Part shown: piece after piece, positions 1 through 11,099 of the stretch
Layout: every line of letters begins with the position of its first letter
Position numbering within the stretch: position 1 is the stretch's first letter
NCBI GenBank assembly: GCA_034401795.1
Contig: CM067367.1
Location: 82,179,926 to 82,243,925 of the forward strand
Source: Chaetoderma sp. LZ-2023a
Taxonomy: Eukaryota > Mollusca > Caudofoveata > Chaetodermatida > Chaetodermatidae
DNA length: 64,000 nucleotides
Reading direction: 5' to 3'
The notes under the pieces: generated by a model
Database searches by the model: none
Told to the model about the DNA's origin: nothing
Seen by the model: the letters and a program-made list of their open reading frames with translations, nothing else
Translations under genes and position numbers: made by a program

Positions 1-264
1 GGGCCTGAACGCCCATAGTATATCAAAGAATACCGCCTCTGCTCTTGAAAATTTCGATGGCACTCCATTGGCTATTCGGATATAAAAGAGACACGGTAAA
101 ATCTAAAGATGGAAGGTCGCCATGAGATGAGAACGATTGGCGCACAGCAGATTGTTTCGGCGTTTCCAATGGACGAATCCGATCTGTCGTCCAATTATAT
201 GACGGCATAATCAATGACCCCTGGTGTGGGCTGAAAGAGATTACTCCGTCATAAAGCTGGACTA

Positions 265-2105
265 GTCTGAAAAGTATACGAGTTGTATGCTTTGGTGGAT
301 TTTCTATTTAATAAACATTCTGTTGAAAATGTTGAAACTAAATTAACGCAACCACCAAAATTAGTTTCACAATATGCAATAGCTTACCTGTATAGTTACC
401 ATGGCGTTGGGACTCAATAGATCCTGCAGGCTAATTGTTGACGGAGCCATGCGGAGCTTAGCTAGACCTGGATCTACTAACACCAATGATTGGTACACCA
501 GGGGACCATAGACCAAGGAACCGTACCTCGCCCACTACAAATGCTGGAACATTTAGATTAATTGTTTCTTTGAGTTGCCCTAGTGGTCTACAGCATATGA
601 CAGTCACTACAGGTGTACATTTCATGCAGGATTTGAGTGCGTGTTTAGCCTCGTCCATGACATTTGGATTGGCTTGGGTGAGGCATCCTGTGTTCGTCGC
701 CATATCACGTTTGGTTATTATCATCCGTACATTCACTGGGGATTCCATTCCAAGGCATCACTGGCTAGGGTTGTCTTGGCACTCTGCAGGGTCAATTCCC
801 TAAATTTCCATTTGCGGGTTTAGATTGTCGCACTGGTGTATACCTTTTATTTAACCTCACGGTAATTTCTGTCTAGGCATCTATAGTTTAGGATATGCTG
901 CAGTTATGTGTTGTCAGAAACATGTAGCTTGTGTTCCAAGCTATGTGTGTGTGTCTCATGGTCTCGGCTCTTGTATATTTACGAACCAGTGTTTCAGATA
1001 TGTTGTTGTTGTTGCTACTGTTGTCATCGTCGTTGTTACGATTAGCATCCTCATCTCCTAAGAGACTGAAAATACAAAATAGTTGATAAAATAATCTGCT
1101 CTACCAATCAATGAATAATTCCCCCTAGTGACAGCTTTCGGGATATTCACTCGATATAACGTTTTAAAATCCCAAAGTATTTTCTTCTCAGTGGAGTGAC
1201 GTGCCCTACAATTCCCCGATCAGGCCTCATACGATATGGAAAAACACATATCTTATCGTGCTCCCATTTAAACAAATTTAATTCTTTTAAAGTGAAACTT
1301 TCGTGGTCTATTCTGTACGTTCTATTCATTGGTGTAAACAGATCATGCTAACTGAAAGAGCTCTACAAATTACGCTGAAAGCTTGTTATTCAACTTCTTC
1401 GAAAATACTAATTTCAAATTGAATCGTTCTTTCTTATTATCTCTATATTTAGACAGTGTAGTTTGAAATGTGACAATGCAGATGTGAATATGATGCTTTC
1501 AAGCAGACTATTGTTGCGTAAGACATCGTATTTTAATTAAATCTGAACATCTGCTACAAATGGCTGAAAAAATGGAATAGAAAAACGTTTTATATTACAG
1601 TGTTTTTTGTAATATCTCCACTAATACCCTCGACGTTCTATAAGAATACATACACATCGCTTGTTCTATTGCTGGAAAATTAATTATTGTTCCGCGTGAA
1701 AATTCTGAAGGTAGCATTACAAACTCAATGTATTGTAATAAAATATAACTATTATGTTTTCGTATTGTTTCACCGTGTCTCTTCCAACAATAGTAATAGC
1801 TTAACCTTTCCAGATCAGAACCAACACGACATCTATGCTGTAAGGAATGAACAAATCCGGTTTTAGCTTTGCCCCTCCCATCTCTTGCTAAGCTCCATCC
1901 ATGCTTTGCTCGTATTGGGATCGATCGATTCCCGGACTCTCTGAATATGAATTTCGAGAAAAATGTACAGGTAAGATGTTGAATATTTTGAAGCTAATTT
2001 GATTAGGTAGTACTGCTGTGGTAGCAACACCACCCAGTCAGGTTAGTTTCAAGATATTCAACAAAATGTTTATTAAATCGTAAAGACAAGTGGTTATAAA
2101 ATATG
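265..2105. mobile_element. Non-autonomous TIR element, copy 1
   Basis: The left arm (about 265-480) and right arm (about 1850-2105) are imperfect inverted repeats of each other. Both contain a TTTAATAAACATT stretch, a GTTGAA..TTGAAACTAA segment with its own inverted partner (a foldback), and an inverted box resembling GGAGCTTAGCTAGA. The middle (about 1141-1840) is AT-rich and recurs at 39480-40160. No transposase frame is visible; the small ORFs at 458-803 overlap on both strands and look accidental. I infer a MITE-like, non-autonomous DNA transposon. The exact ends and the target duplication were not resolved. Confidence 0.55.
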
Positions 2106-2329
2106 TGTTTCAGAACAGAGGGTGGTGGGAGCCGCGGATCGCGGATCCGCGGCTACAGGAGGGGAGTTGTCCCGAGAAAATATTCGATGCACCTTAATCT
2201 AACGCTTAAAACACTATCTCGCTGTTTTTATCTGTTAGATGTAATATGCCAGTTCTCAGTAGGTCTGCGGCTAATAACTAGGACATAACGTCTTATCTAG
2301 GCGCTGCTATAGCGTAGCACACTAGTGAT

Positions 2330-2341
2330 TGAATGCCTGCC

Positions 2342-2378
<37 letters not shown>

Positions 2379-2436
2379 GCCACGCTGCATGTCTGTCTGT
2401 CTGTCTGCCACACTGTCTGTCTGTCTGTCTGTCTGT

Positions 2437-2485
<49 letters not shown>

Positions 2486-2522
2486 TGTCTGTCTGTCTGT
2501 CTGTCGGTCTGTCGGTCTGTCG

Positions 2523-2556
<34 letters not shown>

Positions 2557-2656
2557 ATGTCTGTATGTCTGTCTGCTCTGTTCTCCTCTGTCTGCTCTGT
2601 TCTGCTCTGTTCTGTCTGTTTAGTGGTCTGTCTGTGTCTGTCTGTCTGTCTGTATA
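2330..2656. repeat. (CTGT)n/(CTGC)n microsatellite
   Basis: About 320 bases of tetranucleotide repeat: mainly CTGT, with a CTGC block around 2437-2481 and some CGGT variants. It is open in several frames on both strands and gives artificial SVCL or RQTD repeat proteins, which are not genes. Confidence 0.95.
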
Positions 2657-2716
2657 TCGTCTTCTCAACCGCCCCCCCCCAGGTCGGCCCCTACCATCAA
2701 AATCCCCCCTATTAGA

Positions 2717-2795
2717 GAAACGCAACTGGATAGGTATACACGGCTGCGTGTTAACATAAACATAAAATCGGTGAAACGCAACTGGATAGGTATAC
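2717..2795. repeat. Direct repeat, 23 bp, spaced 56 bp
   Basis: The unit GAAACGCAACTGGATAGGTA (continuing TAC) occurs at 2717-2739 and again at 2773-2795. It lies just before the first ATG of the unidentified frame at 2805. Its meaning is unknown. Confidence 0.7.
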
Positions 2796-2804
2796 CCATC
2801 TGTT

Positions 2805-3109
2805 ATGGACATTGATCAAGTACTTCAAAATTTGGCGTGATTGTTGCAGGAGGAGCTTATTAGCCATACGACTTATGCCGAGAACCTGGCAGTCTCACTC
2901 CCGAGAGGCCAACCCCAGCCCCATACAGGAAGCTGCCAACCCCTCACAGCGAGCCGCACGTTCCAGTACCGTACAGGAAGCCCAAAGCAGAGACACACCT
3001 GCACCCATACAGAAATCCCAAAGCAGAGACACACCTGCACAGGAATATCACAGATGAGGAGCTCGACTTCCTCTTAGACTGCCTCATTGATGAAATTACT
3101 CTAAAATGA
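2805..3109 (+). pseudogene. Unidentified broken ORF
   Basis: A frame opens with ATG at 2805, meets a TGA after about eleven codons, and continues open to 3077. A neighbouring frame then gives an acidic, hydrophobic ending (ITDEELDFLLDCLIDEITLK) that stops at 3107-3109. The middle holds a duplicated stretch around CCCAAAGCAGAGACACACCT. It meets the minus-strand ORF 3128-3442 tail to tail. I do not recognise the family. The coherent helical-looking C-terminus hints at an old gene, but this is weak. Confidence 0.25.
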
Positions 3110-3127
3110 AAAAATCTAGCAACACAT

Positions 3128-3442
3128 TTATTTTGGTTCGATGGCATCATCCATATTGATACTGTGGATCGTTAGCAGATGATCTAAATACTGTCTTAGT
3201 TCTGTCACTGCCATTGCTGTCAGTGGATAGCGTCTAACCCATAACTCGGTGCCTAAGGGGTTTTGTCGGGTGAGTACCTCGTCTACTACTATTCCGAATG
3301 ATAGGTCAGGAGAAGCTCTCCAGGACTCAAGCGATCTATTTGCATAGTCGCCCAGGTCATGTAATGATCTTGCCACCTTTTTCCGCCATGCCGTACAGCC
3401 TACACCATGCATGTACCTCCATAGTTCTGTGTGGTAACTCAT
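3128..3442 (-). CDS. Unidentified 104-aa ORF
   Basis: A clean minus-strand ORF from ATG at 3442 to the stop at 3128. The composition looks protein-like rather than repetitive: Trp, Tyr and Arg are spread through it and there is no low-complexity run. The C-terminal half looks helical (ELRQYLDHLLTIHSINMDD). I recognise no domain. It converges with the plus-strand remnant 2805-3109 and lies on the far side of the Gypsy A insertion from the compact gene cluster at 21.8-26.5 kb, so it may be part of the same old element; that link is inference. Confidence 0.3.
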   Translation of the reverse strand: MSYHTELWRYMHGVGCTAWRKKVARSLHDLGDYANRSLESWRASPDLSFGIVVDEVLTRQNPLGTELWVRRYPLTAMAVTELRQYLDHLLTIHSINMDDAIEPK

Positions 3443-3586
3443 TATTGAGTTTCAGATTCAGTTAGCTTGATTGATTGAGAGATTCTGTTACCTATACAGT
3501 TGCATGTCTCTAATATGGCATCACCTGGTGTTGGTTCCCGTTCTGAAACACTTATTTTATAACTACTAGTGATGATGATAGACATA

Positions 3587-3623
<37 letters not shown>

Positions 3624-3630
3624 AGCTGCT

Positions 3631-3661
<31 letters not shown>

Positions 3662-3683
3662 AGGATGATGATGATAGACATGG

Positions 3684-3714
<31 letters not shown>

Positions 3715-3733
3715 AATGATAATGATGATGATA

Positions 3734-3771
<38 letters not shown>

Positions 3772-3776
3772 AGACA
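3587..3776. repeat. (CTG)n followed by (GAT)n trinucleotide arrays
   Basis: A block of CTG repeats (about 3590-3642) passes into GAT/GAG/TAG variants of a GAT array (about 3643-3776). Poly-Leu, poly-Met, poly-His and poly-Ile frames on both strands are artefacts of this array. Confidence 0.95.
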
Positions 3777-3858
3777 TAATGTTGAATGACAAATACATGC
3801 CCAGCCTCATATCTCCATATCAAACAAACTGAATCACACAAACACGTAGTCACGACCA

Positions 3859-4166
3859 GTGTCACATCGGCATGAGAGGGATTCCCCACAGATCCTTCAA
3901 GCTGCCTTGCAACGCTCACTTGGCAGAACGCTAAAGTGCCTACCATCTGCACCACAGCAGCCTCTGGCATGTTCACAGGTGACACTGAGGATTTGGTACC
4001 CCATCGACGGCAGACACCCACGTCCAGACCTTTCTACACCATAGAAGTGGCAGACAGACTCAATTTCCCCACTTGGGTGAAATCGGTCTTAGATATTTAT
4101 TCGCAGATGTTCGTGGAAGAGATTGTACTGAGGCTCGTCTCGGAAGTGGACCCACTTGGCATCTAA
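3859..4166 (+). pseudogene. Unidentified ORF remnant, one frameshift
   Basis: Two overlapping plus-strand frames (3859-4044 and 3936-4166) read as one protein with a shift near 3930. The second half looks like a folded protein: an aromatic strand-like segment (RPFYTIEVADRLNFPTW) and then a helical stretch (VLDIYSQMFVEEIVLRLVSE). No family is recognised. It is followed after 58 bases by a minus-strand ORF (4225-4440). This tight two-strand packing resembles the cluster at 21.8-26.5 kb. Confidence 0.3.
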
Positions 4167-4224
4167 TATCATGGCTGTCTGTGAGGCAGCCACCACGGGT
4201 ATGAGCGGTAGTATAACCAGCATC

Positions 4225-4440
4225 CTATATATGGAGGGTTAACCCGAACAAGGTGAACCCCTCGAGAAATATCTGTGTCATATCGAGCCCTGTTCCGCCC
4301 TCGATGCCGATCTTCATCCCATCTGGGGCAGGTTTTAGCCGCTTCACTTTACCACCAGCTAGAAGCCACAGCTCAAGCACAATATGGGTTGTTTGCGGAC
4401 TTGTGAGTCTGACACGCTCGAGCATCTTCGCTGAGCCCAA
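4225..4440 (-). CDS. Unidentified 71-aa ORF
   Basis: A minus-strand ORF starting with ATG at 4440. It contains a hydrophobic, strand-like stretch (HIVLELWLLAGGKVKRL) and a Gly-rich segment (GIEGGTGLDM). The family is unknown. It ends next to the old Gypsy A remnant that starts near 4500, so it could be the edge of a gene cut by that insertion. The plus-strand reading of the same bases is less plausible. Confidence 0.3.
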   Translation of the reverse strand: MGSAKMLERVRLTSPQTTHIVLELWLLAGGKVKRLKPAPDGMKIGIEGGTGLDMTQIFLEGFTLFGLTLHI

Positions 4441-4499
4441 TTGTCTGATTGCTACTCCAAAACAAGGAGAATGTCATCAGACCATCTAGTTGGTAGACA

Positions 4500-5372
4500 T
4501 GTGGTTCAGTATCGCATAGAATGGGTTTTCTTCAAGGTAGCTCAGCATTCCTCAACGTACGTACACGCCGATATATTGCATCCGCCACCGGGAAGTATCT
4601 ACCATAGCTCTTTGACTGAAGTAGGCTTAGACGTCATATTTTTGCAAACGTAGCAACATACGTTGCAAACAAGGTGGAGCAATTGTCAAATTTTTCTTCA
4701 TAATGCTTTCTAATGGTTTGTGATCCATTTCTACAGTGACCTTTTTGCCATATAGGTAGTTGTTGAACTTTTCACGCCCTACCAATATATCCAATAGCTC
4801 CTTTTCAATTTGAGCATATCTGGTTTGACTTGGTGTTATCACTTATGAAGCAAATGTTACATGTTTTCCTTCCTGCAGCAAAACTGCACCTAAACCTGAT
4901 TGGGATGCGTCCACTTGCAGCGTGACTGCTTTAGACCTTTACAGGGTCGGGTTTTGTAGGCCACTACTAGAAAGAATTTGGCCAAAATATTCCACCTCTG
5001 GAACTTCTACTTGTAGCTTGTCAGGATTTAATTTAATGACTCACTCACGACAGCTGTCTAATAGGCACCTTAGGTTGTCATCATGTTGTTGACGACTTTT
5101 GCCATAGACAAGAATGCCATCAACTAAAACCTTGGTACACCTGAGACCTTCCAAGTTTTCATTCATTTTATTCTGGAAGATTTCCTGAGCTGAAACTAAA
5201 CCAAAAGGCATTCTAGTAAATTGCCATCTCCCAAAGGGCGAATTGAAAGTAGTTGGCTTGCTACTTTCGTCATCTAATTTGATTTGCCAGTAGCCAGTTT
5301 TAGCATCAAGTTTACTGAAAAACCTGGCCCCAGCTAATTTGTGTGTAATTTCCTCTATGGTGAGCAATGGAT
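4500..5372 (-). pseudogene. pol: Ty3/Gypsy A: RT C-terminal part and RNase H, left of nested insertion
   Basis: Read right to left, this gives the central RT (FSKLDAKTGYWQIKLDDES, then MPFGLVSAQEIFQ), the RT-RNase H join (VDASQSGLGAVLLQEGKHV) and RNase H (EMDHKPLESI). The YxDD box reads LVDGILVYG, so the second catalytic Asp has become Gly. Several stops occur, the thumb/connection region between about 4930 and 4990 is largely missing, and the frame fades near 4500. There is no integrase and no 3' LTR. The matching N-terminal half lies at 19697-21215 on the same strand; Gypsy B (5377-19692) separates them. The element is inactive. Confidence 0.9.
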
Positions 5373-5376
5373 AGTG
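5373..5376. repeat. Target-site duplication AGTG, left copy
   Basis: AGTG directly precedes the TGTAGC start of Gypsy B. The same four bases directly follow its GCTACA end at 19693-19696. Both flanks belong to one interrupted RT gene. Confidence 0.85.
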
Positions 5377-5790
5377 TGTAGCACGGACCGACTGGATGGG
5401 TACTGACCATCCCAGCAAAGTGTGGTACGGAATGCCCACTCCGGATTCGCTCCAAGCACGCCCCCCTGGGTAGGATAGTACACATACATAAGCCCTATGA
5501 GAGAGGTTCTTGTTGAAATGTCTAAGTCTGATAAAATATGTGGTGCACATGCATGCACATCAGAGCTTCCCTGACAATATGTCACGGGACTGGAAGCGAG
5601 TGCATGCCAGTAATGTACCGAGTGGGTACTCGTAAAACCCTGTAATTAATCCGTTCTCGGTGTTCTTTGTAGCGATCAGGACCAGAATAATACGATATTT
5701 CTAGAACTGTTAACCGTGTCAAAATCGGACCAGAAATGGCTGAGTTATCTATAGAAAATCCCCTTGAATTATGTTCAAAATATTACTTTT

Positions 5791-5938
5791 GACGTCGTAG
5801 CCACGTGTACGCATAAAAAGATCTAGAATGTTTTAGAACATGGCAAATACGTCACTGATCTAGCTGCGCGCTGATTGGCTACTGCTCGGCCGCTGATTGG
5901 CTGAGGCTTCTGGCTCTTACGTCATGAGTAGTATAAAA
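5791..5938 (+). promoter_or_regulatory. U3 promoter of Gypsy B 5' LTR
   Basis: A GACGTC box (5791) and CACGTG E-box (5802) precede two GCTGATTGGCT inverted CCAAT boxes (ATTGG at 5874 and 5896) and TATAAAA at 5932-5938. The 3' LTR keeps the same order near 17643-17789, with the TATA box changed to CATAAAA. Conservation in both LTRs supports a Pol II promoter; the transcription start is inferred to lie near 5960. Confidence 0.7.
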
Positions 5939-6120
5939 GGGGTGAAAAAGAATCAGGAGCATTCCCAGAGTGGAAGCTGGCCTGCGCAGGACCTGTGCAC
6001 CATCAGGAGGATGGATGTAACCTGGTGACCTCCACTGATTCTCACTTCTACCGGCGTCTTACGAAACCAGCACATCTGTGGTGGTAGGACGTCCTCGGCT
6101 TCTACCAGTTTTTGTATACT

Positions 6121-6147
6121 CCCGGACGACCATCCGGGAGTAATAAA
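6121..6147 (+). terminator. LTR polyadenylation signal with small hairpin
   Basis: AATAAA at 6142-6147 follows a short inverted repeat CCCGGA/TCCGGG at 6121-6138. The 3' LTR carries AATAAA at 17984-17989 but lacks the hairpin. This marks the probable R/U5 border. Confidence 0.6.
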
Positions 6148-7336
6148 CTAAATTTAAAGTGAGACCTTCCGCATCTGGACTGTCCTAATGCAACTTCTGC
6201 GGGAGGGGCCATGAAGGCCCAGAATGTAATTTTACGGAATGCAGAGCTACGGTGATTCTTGGTGGATGACTCACCGGATCTGCCGACCATGCTGAAAAGG
6301 GGACTTCAATCACCGCATTGCACGTCATGTCTGTTTTAATTAACTTTTTGACCACTGTCTGGTAGACTTTGCTAGGTGCACTGCAAGAGCTATGCGACAC
6401 TGTGTGCCAATACATGTAACTGCCTAAATATTATACACAGCCCTCTCTGTTAATAGGCACACTTCAACTTTATTATTTCCGTCGCCAGACGGATAACTTT
6501 CTCACTTCTGTATAAATTATATGCTAGTTGCTATGACTATCTAATGGACATCTCTTCACTGCGCTGTTTCACTGTTCTGAGTGTATACCGTATCTACCCT
6601 GTCTTGAGGAGTCAGCTTGCAGATCAGCCCATGGAAACCAGATGCAGAGATTGCCTGCGGAAATCTCTCCAGCTCCAAAGAACATGTTGAGTCATGCTAT
6701 GGATATGTCAGTGCCTCAATTTCAATAACATAGTAGCCTGTGCCATGCTGATGAGTAGTAGGTGCTCAAGCAACTATACTATTGTGCATTTAATTATCAT
6801 TAGTTCCGTATTTTGTACTGATGACTAATAGGTATCTTCCTGGTCTTAGGGCCGCCATTTATAATTTCTTTATTATTGTGACTATTATTCTTGTTTACTG
6901 TAATGCTCTCAACTAGCTGCACCATCTAAGTTTATCAGTCTACGATACTTAGTTACTTAATTTAATTTCAATCTATTCATTGCATTGGTTAGTTGTATAT
7001 GGCAGATAGCCATCCAGTTCATATCATTTGTTTAATTGTAGAAAACTTTGGACCGCAGTACGCTAGGAGATACCATAATCAACATTTATATCCGCATCAC
7101 TTATTCCCGCTATCATCCATTTTACACTGAGGACGCTGACTGTGCTCTAATTGTTTGAGCCAGGCATGTTACCGAGTAAACCTTACTATTCAGCTCGATA
7201 GGATAGGTTACAGTGGTTAGGGACAATTTCTTCATTTAGAGACATATAGTGTACGCTTCTTTTCAGCTTGTTGCGGTAATGTAGCTCCGCACTCCGGCAA
7301 GGTTGTGTCAAATTGGCCAATTGCCTATAGGGCCTC

Positions 7337-7460
<124 letters not shown>

Positions 7461-8542
7461 AGTTATTGTCTCTTTTCCACGATCCACAGCCATATGGCTT
7501 TATAATTGTTTGGATTCCCCATCAGCACATTGATCTGATCCGACCCTGTGAAACGATCTGTGGTTTCCGAGCAGTGATGGTTAAAATGATGATTTACACA
7601 CACACTCCCCAACCCCCTATCGTCGGATACTTATTAGTTAGATACCCTTGCCAAAGAAGGAAGCACTGCGAAAACATATAGTTATAATTATGAGTTTATT
7701 TACCGGCCCGCAGTGCATATTTGGGCATATTGGAAATTAACCCTAGTGACAGGTCACCTGTTAGATCCGTAGCATGCTGTGACAGACGAGATGCGGATCC
7801 CCATCCAATTCGTTGGAGTGTCTGGATGAAGTGCTGGAGCTCATCATGCCCTCACAGGAAGGATGCTCCCGATGGATATCCATCTCTCTAACCCCACCAT
7901 AACGACATGGTGGTGATCAAACCTGCTTGTGTGAAATGTAGCCATTGTCCAGGTGATGTTTTATGTGGTTGGGGGGCGGATGCCTTGTGTCGTAACATGT
8001 ATGCTGTCCTTGGAGGTAGGTGCTATACTAAAGCGGCCTATGGGAAGTTGAGCGTCTGTGCCTATTGGGCAACCATATCTAAAGATAGGTAGGAATCTCT
8101 GCCACTTGCGGCCAAAGCTAGTTTCCGTTTCTAACAACTAATTGGTAGATTAGACTATAGCAGAAGGCCCACATAAATAAAGCGACATCTACCAATACAG
8201 TATTTTTGGAAACCACATGTAAATCAGCATGCAACACCTTAACAGTAACTTCACTAGGATTTTCAGCACGTATTAACATTTTTACTGTCTAATTACAAAG
8301 TTATTCCATAGCCATAAATTGGTATGGATAGACATACCGGCGACACCACATAGAAAGGACACCAACTAGTTCTATATTGTTCCACAAGCTCTAGAAGTCC
8401 GTCTTTGTATTTCTTGGAGAGACACCGTACGGTATCCACAACCTCAAGATCCGCAGCTAACCAGCCTTCCCAGTCATTGTGCACTTGTGATGTGATGGGC
8501 GGAAATCTATCGGCGGACCAGTACGTACCCCCACGAGCTACG

Positions 8543-8566
8543 AGTAGCACCCGATGTGGGGCTCAA
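8543..8566 (+). other. Candidate primer-binding site of Gypsy B
   Basis: Directly after the 5' LTR lies AGTAGCACCCGATGTGGGG, then CTCAAAC. The GTGGGGCTC-type string resembles the complement of a tRNA T-arm, as seen in many retroelement primer sites, but the usual leading TGG is missing, probably by mutation. The tRNA species was not determined. Confidence 0.4.
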
Positions 8567-8587
8567 ACAAGAAGCAAACCCACGCCT

Positions 8588-10380
8588 ATGCTCAACACAC
8601 GCGACTTTCAGTCTCCTTCATCTGACAGACAGCTCTCCCATGATACGGAAGTAGCATCATGGGATGGAAGAACTGCTCGCATACTCACTGACAATGTCAC
8701 AAATTTCCCCAGTGCAGAACGACCAGCACCGCTTCAACACGAGTTTTCACCGATCAGTGAGGGGACTTTCTGTGATGCCTCGCAAATGGTAACTCAATAC
8801 ATCACATTATCGGATCTCCGCCATAGGCTACCACCATCTACGCTGGATCGCGGACGACCACGACAAAGAACCCCACAGGGGCAACCACCATCTTTACGAC
8901 CATTATGTTCGCCCATGTCATTAATAGGTGACCAGTGGCCGGATGATCATGTACCTTATCCCGTATCTCCTCATCTTCATGCGTCTTCACCATATTATTC
9001 AAAAATATCGTGGTATGAACCAGAGGAAACGGCTACACGATTCCAGCAGTATATCAGGAGACACCCACACCGTACCCATCGTCTGCGTCAGTCGCCTGCA
9101 CCACCTCAATACGAGGAATATCCATCACAGCATCAGGAACGTCCACGCCGTCCACACAGCACGCCTCCACTGGTCTATAGACCTACACCTGTCTATGGAC
9201 CTGCATCAGGGTGGTATTCGGCAGAACCATGCAACACATTATCAATGAGAATCACCTTCATGGACGCGACAGCATCGAAAGGGACATCGACGGGAAACAC
9301 CAGCATCCGCATTCTCAACAGTTTCGCTACCACCACCTCCAGGTTTTGCTCCAATTACTTCTCCAAGAGGTCATGGCCGGATCATTCCACCCACCCCCTA
9401 ATTTAGCTGGGAGACTGACTGGGCCAATTATAAAGTTCAATTTGAAATAATAAGTAGGACAAACGGCTGGAGTAATCGTCAGATGGGAGAGTATTTAGCC
9501 ACAAAGTTGTCCGCAAAACCTCTGCACGTTCTGGCAGACTTAGGCACAGACTACTCACCATCCTACACCGAACTAGAGAACTGTTGTTGGAAAAATTCGG
9601 CGACACAGTCCTCGGAGAAATGAGTCGACTTCAACTCAAAAACTCATGTCAATGCTCGGAGGAAACACTACCGGAGTTAGCGAGCCATATTCGTTGGTTA
9701 GTTACCTGTGCGTACTCCAGCACGAATCTCGAGGGCATCACACACTTATATTTAGACACCGTCATCGAAGCACTAAGCGGAGAACCCACGTTAAAAGAAA
9801 AACTAATTTTCATGGAGCAGGGTAGCTTACAACAACTTACGGCTACTGTAGTCTGGATTGAGAACTTCCTAGAGCGGGAGAAAAATAATCGCCGCCAACT
9901 ACATCCAATTAATGAGGTAAACAATGTAAATGTCGCCACTAACAACGAATCAGCCACCACCACCACCACCACCACCACCACCACCGCATCAGCCAACGAA
10001 CAATACGTACAGCAAGAACAAACTGGTAAAAAATCACGTATCTAGAAGAAGAGGGCATTGCCAATTCCATTGCAGGGGCCACAACAATGCCCAAGGATGC
10101 GGGAACCAGCACAATAACGGCAATAGGCATACATGAAAGACTAGAAGAGATTACTAAACAGATTTCCGCACTCACCGATCTCGTGACAACACTCTGCACC
10201 ACAGTAGCAACACAATCCACCACTAGACCACAACCCACCATAGCTTCAGCACCACCGCCAAACAGGTGCTTCGGATGTGCTCAGCCAGGCCACTGGAAGG
10301 AGCGATGCCCAAATAGACCTCCATCTACAACTCCCACTGCTGACCGACGTACCCCGCAGCCTGAGAATCTGTTAAACTAG
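8588..10380 (+). pseudogene. gag: gag of Gypsy B, several frameshifts
   Basis: The gag structural polyprotein packages element RNA in cytoplasmic particles. A Pro/His-rich N-terminal part (8588-9406) shifts frame near 9400 into a capsid-like stretch (DWANYKVQFEIISRTNGWS, 9417 on), then again into a helical capsid part (9584-10045) that ends in a Thr run from an (ACC)n tract. The last piece (10087-10380) has the zinc knuckle CFGCAQPGHWKERC, a C-x2-C-x4-H-x4-C box at 10267 on. At least three shifts break it. A GTG start or another upstream ATG is possible; 8588 is the first ATG after the LTR in that frame. Confidence 0.75.
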
Positions 10381-11099
10381 CACAGGCACCGATTACAGAG
10401 TCGCTTCGGTGCCCATTTCCACAACCCGGCTCAACTGCGACCCCCTGAACCACAACTTCAGGTGGACATTTATACTCGTCAATATACTCCTACTACATCA
10501 TGCACCCACCTGCACCCGGCTTCTTCCATGATGGTGCCTACGATGCACACTGCATCCGCATCAATATCATCTCCCCTCTGCGGAAAGAGTGATCCCGCAC
10601 TTTCTGCCTCTACTCCTATGTAAAACGGCAGTGGTAGGTTGTAGCGCCTCCGCTGAAACAACATTTTTGCAAGCACTACATCCCCCCTGCCAAGGCACTT
10701 AACACCCGGTGTCCTTTGGTGGCATGCAACCCACAACCGCTTACAGCTTCACCCACCACCTCCAACGCCTGTAGCGATATCGAAGGAAGCATTCAATAGG
10801 CACCATGGATCCGCAAAAAGAAGTATCGTACGAAGAAAGTGAAAGCAACACAGCGGCGATGTTTCTTCCGTGCATCAACTAAACACACGATGATGAATTG
10901 TAAAAAGTAGTTGGCACAGGTAGCCCTCCTCCACGAACGTGAAAATCCTATACGCACTGCAGTATACACCAACACAGCTTATACGGAACCCGCAACAATG
11001 CCACCACCATTGCTACCCCTGACTTCGTCGTCACCTAAGCAGTCACAGCAGCAGTGACGACGAGTTGGCCCTTTCCACACTCAGCCACAAATAGCACTC
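10381..11099 (+). other. Gag-pol spacer, no recognisable protease
   Basis: This is where a Gypsy protease should lie. The three plus frames are rich in stops, and I see no D-[ST]-G motif. The base composition stays AC-rich like gag. The protease may have decayed or been replaced. Nothing else is recognised. Confidence 0.5.

Noticed and set aside
458..803. Overlapping ORFs of 96 and 105 codons on opposite strands
   Set aside because: They lie within the non-autonomous TIR element, have no known motif and cover the left arm; probably chance.
2297..2812. Cys/Val/Leu/Ser and Arg/Gln/Thr/Asp repeat ORFs on both strands
   Set aside because: Products of the (CTGT)n microsatellite, open in several frames at once.
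8405..8587. Gag starting inside the 5' LTR
   Set aside because: The frame is open there, but the stretch belongs to the LTR; the first ATG after the LTR (8588) is preferred.
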